NCBI GenBank assembly: GCA_028292065.1
Contig: JAQGNC010000183.1
Coordinates: 1 to 6,035 of the forward strand
Length of the DNA: 6,035 nucleotides
Direction of reading: 5' to 3'
Source: Betaproteobacteria bacterium
GTDB taxonomy: Bacteria; Pseudomonadota; Gammaproteobacteria; Burkholderiales; SG8-41
In this document: piece after piece, positions 1 to 5,008 of the stretch
Numbering within the stretch: the first letter of the stretch is position 1
Layout of the letters: each line of letters starts with the position of its first letter
The notes under the pieces: generated by a model
Told to the model about the DNA's origin: nothing
The model's database searches: none
Seen by the model: the letters and a program-made list of their open reading frames with translations, nothing else
Position numbers and translations under genes: made by a program

Positions 1-1
1 G

Positions 2-1642
2 CAATGGCTTCGTCCCCAGATCGCCGAGCTCATGCCGGTCGTGCTGGCCATTTGCGACGTCGTGACCGAGCGCTTCGTCTACCTCAGCCCGGACGTGCAC
101 GGCCTGATCGGTTACACGCCGGAGGAGATCACCGGGCTTTCCAATCCGCTCACGCTGTGGCACCCGGACGACGTGACCGTCGCGCGCGAACATCTGTGCA
201 GGTTGAAACGCCTGGCGGACGGCCAGATCAGCCAGGTCGCGTTCCGGATGCGCCACCGCGACGGCTACTGGCAGTGGCTGTCGAGCCGCAGCACGCCGTT
301 TTCCCGCGACGAGAGCGGCGCGGTGCGCCAGGTCGTCACCGCCACGCGCGACATCACCGAGTGGAAACACGCCGAGCAGGCTTTGCATCTCGCGCGTGAA
401 GAGCTCGAGCGGCGCGTGGTCGAGCGCACCGAAGCGCTCTCGCGCGCGAACCAGGAGCTGCGCAACGAGATCGCCGAGCGCCAGCGGGCCGAGGCCCAGC
501 TCCTCGCGGACGCCGACGAGCGCAAGCGCTCCGAGGAGCGCCTGCGGCGCAGCGAAGCGTACCTGGCCGAAGGCCAGAGACTCACGCACACCGGAAGCTG
601 GGGCTGGAACTTCACGACCGGCGAGATGTTCTGGTCGCACGAGCAGTTCCGCATCTTCGGACTCTCGCCGGACCAGCCGCCGCCGTTGATCGGCGGCACG
701 CTCGACCGGATGCACCCCGACGACCGCGCCTTCGTGCGGCAGAATCTCGCGAAGATGGTGCGCCAGCAGACCGACATGGAGTTCGAGTGCCGCATCGTCA
801 CGGCCGACGGGTCGATCAGGTACGTCCAGACGACGGCGCATCCGGTGTTCGACGCGAGCGGCAAGCTCGTCGAGTACGTCGGCACGACGATGGACTGCAC
901 CGAGCAGAAGCGCGCGGCCGAGGCGCTCCAGAAAATGCAGGCCGAGCTCGCGCACATGACGCGGGTGAGCGTGCTCGGCGAGCTGACCTCGTCGATCGCA
1001 CACGAGATCAACCAGCCACTCGCGGCGATGGCGGTGAACGCGAACGCCGCGCTGCGCTGGCTCGATCACGAGCCTGCGAACCTCGGCGAAGTGCGGTGGG
1101 CCCTGCAGCGCATCACCGACGATGTGCAGCGCGCGAGCGAGATCATCGCCCGCATACGCGGGATGCTGGTGCGCAGGGAAGCGCCGAAGCTGCCGCTGCA
1201 GATCGCGGACGTGGTGCGCGAAGTCGTGGCGATGCTGACCCAGGCGGCGTCGGAGCGCTCGGTGTCGATCGCCACCGAGCTCGAGCAGGGGCTGGAGACG
1301 GTGGTCGCGGACCGCGTGCAGCTGCAGCAGGTGATGATCAACCTGGCGATGAACGCGATGGACGCGATGACCGCGGTGCCGGTGGGCACCCGCAGCCTGC
1401 TGCTCACGGCGGAGAACTACGGCGACGCGGAGGTGAGGGTCTCCGTCCACGACACCGGCAAGGGCGTCCCGGCCGAGCACCGGCAGCGCATCTTCGAGCC
1501 GTTCTTCACCACGAAACGCGAGGGGATGGGTATGGGCCTCGCGATCAGCCGCTCGATCGTCGAAGCACACGGCGGGCGGATCTGGGCGACGCCGAATCGA
1601 GCGGGGGGCGAGACCTTGCAGTTCACGCTGCCAGCCGCATGA
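2..1642 (+). CDS. PAS-PAS sensor histidine kinase, 5'-truncated by window edge
   Basis: Sensor kinase of a two-component system: it autophosphorylates on His with ATP and passes the phosphate to a response regulator. The frame is open from base 2 and the first PAS fold has already begun there, so the true start lies outside the window. Numbering from the ATG at 32: PAS 1 (to about 110) ends with the PAC-like TRDITEWKHAE; a charged coiled coil spans 111-178; PAS 2 of the PAS_3 type spans about 180-295 (HTGSWGWN, then HPDDR); the HisKA H-box is SIAHEINQPL with phospho-acceptor His324; the HATPase_c domain spans about 415-536. Its N-box has Asn437, Asn441 and Asp444, its G1 box is DTGKGVP (Asp474), its F-box is FEPFFTTK, and its G2 box is GMGMGLA (498-504). 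All catalytic boxes look intact. The H-box style matches FixL-like kinases that usually pair with FixJ/LuxR-type regulators. No regulator follows; the next gene is convergent. No membrane segment is visible, so the seen part is cytoplasmic. The ligand is unknown. Confidence 0.93.
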   Translation, partial: QWLRPQIAELMPVVLAICDVVTERFVYLSPDVHGLIGYTPEEITGLSNPLTLWHPDDVTVAREHLCRLKRLADGQISQVAFRMRHRDGYWQWLSSRSTPFSRDESGAVRQVVTATRDITEWKHAEQALHLAREELERRVVERTEALSRANQELRNEIAERQRAEAQLLADADERKRSEERLRRSEAYLAEGQRLTHTGSWGWNFTTGEMFWSHEQFRIFGLSPDQPPPLIGGTLDRMHPDDRAFVRQNLAKMVRQQTDMEFECRIVTADGSIRYVQTTAHPVFDASGKLVEYVGTTMDCTEQKRAAEALQKMQAELAHMTRVSVLGELTSSIAHEINQPLAAMAVNANAALRWLDHEPANLGEVRWALQRITDDVQRASEIIARIRGMLVRREAPKLPLQIADVVREVVAMLTQAASERSVSIATELEQGLETVVADRVQLQQVMINLAMNAMDAMTAVPVGTRSLLLTAENYGDAEVRVSVHDTGKGVPAEHRQRIFEPFFTTKREGMGMGLAISRSIVEAHGGRIWATPNRAGGETLQFTLPAA

Positions 1643-1700
1643 GGCGGTGCGCCGGCGTGACCGCCTTCAGTTCACTGCCCGCCGGCGTGAAGCAGGCGGG
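1643..1700. terminator. Two similar GC-rich hairpins between convergent genes
   Basis: Directly after the kinase stop, ggcggt (1643-1648) pairs with accgcc (1660-1665) around an 11-base loop. Then cccgcc (1678-1683) pairs with ggcggg (1695-1700) around another 11-base loop. The 10-base word gccggcgtga occurs at 1651 and again at 1681. The position between two converging genes suits a bidirectional terminator. Neither hairpin has a T-tract on either strand and the stems are only 6 bp, so an intrinsic terminator is not proven. Confidence 0.3.
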
Positions 1701-1713
1701 GTGTAGCCGCGCG

Positions 1714-1944
1714 TCAGCGCAGGCTCCAGCCTCCGAGGTCCGGCCGGGCGTTGACTTCGCGCTCGGGATCGTCGGCGAGGCCGGTCAGCTCGACGCTGTA
1801 ACCGTTCTTTCGCGCATCCTCCACGCAGTCGTAGTACAGGTCGAACGACTGCTTCGATTCAGCCTTCCCGTCACTGCAGCGCCACTTCCAGACGAAAGCC
1901 GTCGACTGCGGAACCTGGATCGAGAAAAGACGGGCCGTCTTCAT
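1714..1944 (-). CDS. Small unrecognised protein, 76 residues
   Basis: I do not recognise this family and assign no function. The ATG at 1944-1942 is preceded by AGGA (1953-1950) with a 5-base spacer, a good ribosome binding site. The product starts MKTARLFSIQVPQSTAFVWK, followed by a Trp/Cys/Asp-rich core and a segment with YYDCVEDARKNGY. The composition is mixed, with aromatic residues, two cysteines and balanced charge, unlike the Arg/Ala-rich shadow frames common in GC-rich DNA; this is the main reason to accept it. It has no signal peptide or membrane segment, so it is probably a small cytoplasmic protein. It is convergent with the kinase gene. The nearest gene remains upstream on the same strand end about 170 bases away, so it is probably transcribed alone. 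It could be mistaken, but the ribosome binding site plus composition favour a real gene. Confidence 0.7.
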   Translation of the reverse strand: MKTARLFSIQVPQSTAFVWKWRCSDGKAESKQSFDLYYDCVEDARKNGYSVELTGLADDPEREVNARPDLGGWSLR

Positions 1945-1949
1945 AGATT

Positions 1950-1953
1950 TCCT
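1950..1953 (-). promoter_or_regulatory. Ribosome binding site of the 76-residue gene
   Basis: AGGA lies 5 bases before the ATG at 1944-1942. It supports this start codon and the reality of the small gene. Confidence 0.6.
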
Positions 1954-2048
1954 GAAGTTGTCATACAGCGTGAGAGGTAGGAATACCGCAACCGAGCGCT
2001 CCGGCCACGTGCAGGTGCCAGTGTATCAGAGACCGCCGACGTACCGGC

Positions 2049-2069
2049 TCGTGCGCGGCGTGCGCACGA
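2049..2069. repeat. 8-bp inverted repeat, hairpin candidate
   Basis: tcgtgcgc (2049-2056) and gcgcacga (2062-2069) form a perfect 8-bp stem with a 5-base loop. It sits downstream of the broken small gene on the - strand and about 105 bases ahead of the 76-residue gene. It could end transcription coming from the 761-residue gene, or be chance in GC-rich DNA. There is no T-tract. Confidence 0.35.
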
Positions 2070-2114
2070 CGCATTCGGTCGTATCGGCACGCGGCGCGCG
2101 CGCTCTCGATGCGG

Positions 2115-2362
2115 TCATGCGCTGCTCAGCAGCCTCGCGTTCACCGAGCCGAAGATGATCGGGCTTCCCGGAATCGCGAGGAGTAAAACTTTGCGCGCGT
2201 CGATATGCGAACCACAGCCCCGCCGAGCGCCGCCGAGCAGGGCTCGCCGCGCCTGGCGATGACGATCCGATAGACGACGCTCGCGACGAGCGGCACCAGG
2301 GCCGCGAGCACGAGCGCCGGCTAGAGCACGCCGCCGCAGTAGCCCTGGATGGAAGTGTCCAT
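2115..2362 (-). pseudogene. Broken small membrane-protein gene
   Basis: Eleven bases after the stop of the 761-residue gene, an ATG (2362-2360) opens MDTSIQGYCGGVL, then an amber TAG (2323-2321). The same frame continues with PALVLAALVPLVASVVYRIV and then IARRGEPC, a convincing membrane helix followed by a basic stop-transfer stretch. Restoring TAG to TGG would give GVLWPALVLA without interruption. Beyond about 2235 the sense appears to change frame: GLWFAY is read in a second frame near 2220-2203, and DARKVLLLAIPGSPIIFG, continuing to a TGA at 2117-2115, in a third. A repaired product would have roughly 80 residues and two hydrophobic segments. I do not recognise the family. Sequencing errors could produce the same picture. 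No good ribosome binding site precedes the ATG, so expression may have been coupled to the gene upstream. Confidence 0.42.
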
Positions 2363-2373
2363 CGGCGTGCGCT

Positions 2374-4659
2374 TCAGCCGTGTGTGTCGCCGTTCGTTCG
2401 CGGGTGCGGCACGCCGTCTTCGGGCACGTCGTCGGGATCAGGCGCAGCGGGCACCGCGGCAGGGCCGGCAGGCGGGACAGCGGGACCGGCGGGCGCGGGC
2501 GCGGGTCCCGGGATGGGCTTCGCGACCGCGATGGTGCGGCTCGCCCTCAATCCCAGCGCGCTCACCAGGATGACCGTGCCGTCACCCTCTCGAGACCCGG
2601 GCGTTATCTGCACGGTCACGCGTACCGATGCCGCAGCGGCGGTGCCGGTTACCGCGGGTGCCGGCGGCGGATTCGCGCCTCCTTGCGTCGCAGCTTTGAC
2701 CGGTTTCGGCACGCCGACCTCGTCGTCGACGTGCGGCGCTTTCCATATCGCAGTGGTTCCGTCGCTGTAGTTCTCGACGGTCAGCGTGACGGGCACGGGG
2801 GCCGATCCCGGGCGCAGGGGGTCAGGCTCGCTCGATTTTATTTTCATCGGGTCCAGCGGGAAACGAAGCGACGCCGACTGCCCGTCGCCGTTGACGAGCG
2901 TCAGGGTGTGCTCGCCTTCCAGCAGTGAGGCGGGCTGCATCGGGTCTATGTTCCCGAGGTCGAGGTACGCGTCGACCTCGCCGCTCATCGTCGACGGCGG
3001 TTCGGGGAGCAGCCGGGGCGTGATCCAGAACTGGTCGCTGCGCAGCACTTTGTCGTCGAGCTTGATCGTGCTTTTGACGTCGAGGTTGTCGCCCTTCAGG
3101 TTCAGCACGATAACCGGTTTCGCGGGGTCCTTGCCGTCGGGTCGCTTGTCGTCCTTCGTCAGCGCCGCCGGCGGCGCGATCGCCCTGATCGCGAACGTCT
3201 TGATGATCGGTCCGGCTTTGCGCACCGCTTTGCCGCCGAGATACGCTCCCGAGCTGATGCCCATGATCGTGAGGAAGTTCTCGGGAAGCTTCGGCATCTG
3301 GTGGAGCGTGGAAGGATCGGCCAGCAGCAGGAGGGACAGGAATCCCGCGATGCCCACGACGGTCCAGATGAAGAACTGAAAACGCTCCGGCGCGATGAGC
3401 CCGCCCGACGTGATGAAATCGGCGGCGGAAGGGTGCACCGGGCCCGAGCCTTTGCCGCCGAACTGGTTGGTGATGCCGATCGCGGTGACCGTCGTTCCGG
3501 CGCTGATGCCCAGGAGCAAAGGCAGTCCGTCGGGCAGGTCGGGCATCGCGAATTTCCACTGGATCAGGAGGTTCGCGATCATGAGATAGATGTAGCCGAA
3601 CACCGCCGCCGCGGTCCATGCGAAAAGCTGCAGCTTCGACAGGCTGTAGGTATTGGTCGCCTTGTCCAGGAAGAACACGGCGAAAGGACTGTAGCGCTCC
3701 TGCCCTATCCGGTAGCGGCCCAGGCCGCTCCAGACGAGCGCGATCAGCATGCCGGTGAGCGCCAGCGCGCCGACGATGGCGAGAGGCAGGGCCTGGTTCC
3801 TGGGGATGCGCGAGAGGAGCATCGGCTGCTCGACCGAAGTCATTCCGTTGGCGCGAACCTGCACGGTGACCGGGCCCTGGTACGGATCGGCCTTGTAGCC
3901 GTAAACCGACAGGGTGCGCGCGTCGTCGCTCAGGAGGACGCACGATGCGTCTTTAGTGTGATCGACGGTTTTTACTTTGCAGCCGCGGATGCGCGGGATC
4001 GCGCTGCCGTTGATCAGGATCGCGTTGTCGTCCGCGTCACGCGCGAAGTGCTCGCCCGTGAGCTCGAACTGGAAGCGGTTCTTTTCCCCGGGATATCCCG
4101 TGATCGGTTTGACCGCGGTGATCTTCGGCGGCTCCCTGGTGATCACGCGCAGCTCGCCCGGCACCCGGATCGTCTGCGCCTTCACTTCGGTGCCGTCGGC
4201 GAGGGTCTGCGCTCTCATCTGCAAGGCGACGTGATAGCGCCCGAGCGCGATGTCTTTGGGGAGCCGGAAGCTGATCTTGTCCTCTTCGGTCTTGCTCGCG
4301 TCGTTCCTGATTCTCTCGACCTTGTCGGCGCTGATGTAAACCTGGGCGTCGCCGTCGTTCCTGATCGGGTGCTGGGCATTCAGGAGGACCTGGATTCTTC
4401 CCGGCTGCTGCGGAAATCTCTGCCCGCGGATCTCGACGACCGATTCGGCGGGCGCATCGAGAAGGCTCGTGTTGGGGGACACGATGGGAGCGTTGGGAGC
4501 GGCGTCGGCCTCGGTCTCGGCGCCGCGCGCAGCGCCCCCGGGTTCGAACGCAGCGGCACAGAATACCAGCGCGATCAGCGAACACGCGCGCGCGGCGCTC
4601 GCGCGGTGCTGTCGCGGAAACGCCGCAACAGCGCGAACGGCTTTCGTGGACTGTCGCAA
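2374..4659 (-). CDS. IPT/TIG-like exported membrane protein with duplicated membrane module
   Basis: Function unknown; family assignment is by sequence feel. The start is TTG (4659-4657), with GGGGAGGA 6 bases upstream, giving 761 residues. An ATG exists in frame at 4887, but the 76 extra residues look non-coding and overlap a kinase relic in another frame. Residues 1-46 form a signal peptide (hydrophobic core 26-38, CSLIALVFCAAAF). Residues 55-170 and 176-285 look like two Ig-type IPT/TIG domains (EIRGQRF, ELTGEHF), the second with Cys227 and Cys240. Membrane segments lie near 290-310, 343-366 and 427-447, with two weaker ones at 377-396 and 461-478. Residues 338-391 and 421-474 are an internal duplication sharing F/L-Q-F-x-W-T, a P-x-L-P motif and GIS-S/A-G. 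Residues 515-602 resemble another Ig/IPT fold, followed by a second beta-rich stretch (620-712) and a Pro/Ala tail (715-740). No catalytic motif is visible. It is best read as an envelope structural or binding protein, but this is inference. Confidence 0.85.
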   Translation of the reverse strand: MRQSTKAVRAVAAFPRQHRASAARACSLIALVFCAAAFEPGGAARGAETEADAAPNAPIVSPNTSLLDAPAESVVEIRGQRFPQQPGRIQVLLNAQHPIRNDGDAQVYISADKVERIRNDASKTEEDKISFRLPKDIALGRYHVALQMRAQTLADGTEVKAQTIRVPGELRVITREPPKITAVKPITGYPGEKNRFQFELTGEHFARDADDNAILINGSAIPRIRGCKVKTVDHTKDASCVLLSDDARTLSVYGYKADPYQGPVTVQVRANGMTSVEQPMLLSRIPRNQALPLAIVGALALTGMLIALVWSGLGRYRIGQERYSPFAVFFLDKATNTYSLSKLQLFAWTAAAVFGYIYLMIANLLIQWKFAMPDLPDGLPLLLGISAGTTVTAIGITNQFGGKGSGPVHPSAADFITSGGLIAPERFQFFIWTVVGIAGFLSLLLLADPSTLHQMPKLPENFLTIMGISSGAYLGGKAVRKAGPIIKTFAIRAIAPPAALTKDDKRPDGKDPAKPVIVLNLKGDNLDVKSTIKLDDKVLRSDQFWITPRLLPEPPSTMSGEVDAYLDLGNIDPMQPASLLEGEHTLTLVNGDGQSASLRFPLDPMKIKSSEPDPLRPGSAPVPVTLTVENYSDGTTAIWKAPHVDDEVGVPKPVKAATQGGANPPPAPAVTGTAAAASVRVTVQITPGSREGDGTVILVSALGLRASRTIAVAKPIPGPAPAPAGPAVPPAGPAAVPAAPDPDDVPEDGVPHPRTNGDTHG
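3238..3648 (-). repeat. Internal duplication in the 761-residue protein
   Basis: Codons for residues 338-391 (3648-3487) and 421-474 (3399-3238) encode two related units of about 54 residues. Each has an aromatic membrane helix (LQLFAWTAAAVFGY; FQFFIWTVVGIAGF), then about 20 residues later a Met-Pro-x-Leu-Pro motif (MPDLPDG; MPKLPEN) and a small-residue segment (LLLGISAGTTV; TIMGISSGAYL). The similarity is at protein level; the DNA has diverged, so the duplication is old. Confidence 0.65.
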
Positions 4660-4665
4660 GTGACG

Positions 4666-4673
4666 TCCTCCCC
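4666..4673 (-). promoter_or_regulatory. Strong ribosome binding site before the TTG start
   Basis: GGGGAGGA is followed by the 6-base spacer CGTCAC and then TTG. It decides the start of the 761-residue gene, and the signal peptide begins right after it. The only in-frame ATG, far upstream at 4887, has no comparable support. Confidence 0.75.
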
Positions 4674-4786
4674 AAAGGTACGCACGTGTGCGGCGGACGG
4701 GGTGGGCGCTTGTTCCGCGCCCTACGTGAACCTCGGCAGCCGGATGCGGTAAAGCGAGCTCGATCGATCGGCACGACGTCGCCGGA

Positions 4787-4912
4787 TCAATGATGACGCC
4801 TGCGCGGCGGCGTGTCGAGCCGCACGATGCGAGCGTCATTGGGGGTGAGCTCGATCGCGCTCGACAGGAGGTTCCACACGATCCCAAGCGCAGCTCTGCG
4901 TCTTAGTCGCTC
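4787..4912 (-). pseudogene. Relic of a histidine-kinase ATPase domain (N-box)
   Basis: Reading the - strand from 4912 gives ERLRR, five residues, then IVWNLLSSAIELTPNDARIV (first base of Ile at 4882), and a TGA at 4789-4787. This matches the HATPase_c N-box of hybrid-type sensor kinases, whose usual form is close to RL-x-Q-VVWNLLSNAIKFTP-x-GG-x-I. The second conserved Asn, in the SNA position, has become Ser. No H-box precedes it and no G1, F or G2 box follows; the frame soon ends. It is therefore a fragment of about 35 codons, not a working gene. The VWNLL style resembles PAS/hybrid kinases rather than the PmrB-type kinases often encoded beside eptA. A chance match is possible but unlikely given the length of the motif. 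Confidence 0.6.
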
Positions 4913-4954
4913 GCCCGGCGCTGGCGCGTAACCGACCTCCGACCGGGCACGTGC

Positions 4955-4984
4955 GCCGCGATCCTGCTAAAGCGGTGTCGCGGC
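4955..4984 (-). terminator. Inverted repeat after the transferase gene
   Basis: gccgcga (4955-4961) and tcgcggc (4978-4984) form a perfect 7-bp stem with a 16-base loop, 24 bases beyond the transferase stop on its strand. The placement suits a terminator, but the loop is long and no T-tract follows on the - strand. Confidence 0.25.
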
Positions 4985-5008
4985 TGGTCGACGCTGGGCA
5001 GCGCGCGC

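Larger units (their letters stand above)
1945..2373. other. Gap of 429 bases with no intact gene
   Basis: This stretch lies between the 761-residue gene and the 76-residue gene, both on the - strand. It holds a broken small membrane-protein gene (2115-2362), a palindromic gctgctcagcagc (2121-2133), a strong hairpin (2049-2069) and a short direct repeat cgccgagc (2221 and 2231). I looked for a sigma-70 promoter ahead of the 76-residue gene and found only weak partial matches, such as gatacact on the - strand near 2029-2036, with no good -35 partner. The rest shows no clear signal. Confidence 0.5.
4660..5008. other. Gap of 349 bases between transferase and 761-residue gene
   Basis: Both flanking genes read on the - strand. 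The gap holds the ribosome binding site of the 761-residue gene, a histidine-kinase ATPase relic (4787-4912), an inverted repeat just after the transferase (4955-4984) and an 11-base direct repeat gagctcgatcg at 4756 and 4847. A promoter for the 761-residue gene is expected here, but I found no convincing -35/-10 pair. The closest is TTTACC near 4749-4754 on the - strand, which has no good -10 partner. Confidence 0.5.

Noticed and set aside
787..1980. Open frame on the + strand overlapping the kinase gene
   Set aside because: It reads the kinase codons one frame off. The product is Arg/Gly/Ala-rich, while the kinase frame shows all the conserved boxes.
2122..2134. Palindrome gctgctcagcagc as a possible operator
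   Set aside because: It lies inside the broken gene remnant and has a one-base centre. No promoter is visible nearby, so there is no support for a regulator site.
2437..2511. GC-rich run in the 3' part of the 761-residue gene, possible DNA repeat element
   Set aside because: It encodes a Pro/Ala-rich tail in frame. Simple codon repetition explains it.
3301..4752. Long open frame on the + strand, about 483 codons, opposite the 761-residue gene
   Set aside because: Its translation is Arg/Asp/Gly/Ala-rich with no domain or membrane pattern. It mirrors the GC-biased codons of the gene on the other strand, a usual shadow.
4756..4857. Direct repeat gagctcgatcg, possible attachment site or regulator site
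   Set aside because: It is only 11 bases, made of common GC-rich words; no integrase or mobile gene is present and the second copy lies inside the kinase relic.
4660..4887. N-terminal extension of the 761-residue protein to an ATG at 4887
   Set aside because: The extra residues look non-coding and overlap the kinase relic in another frame. The TTG has the ribosome binding site and signal peptide.
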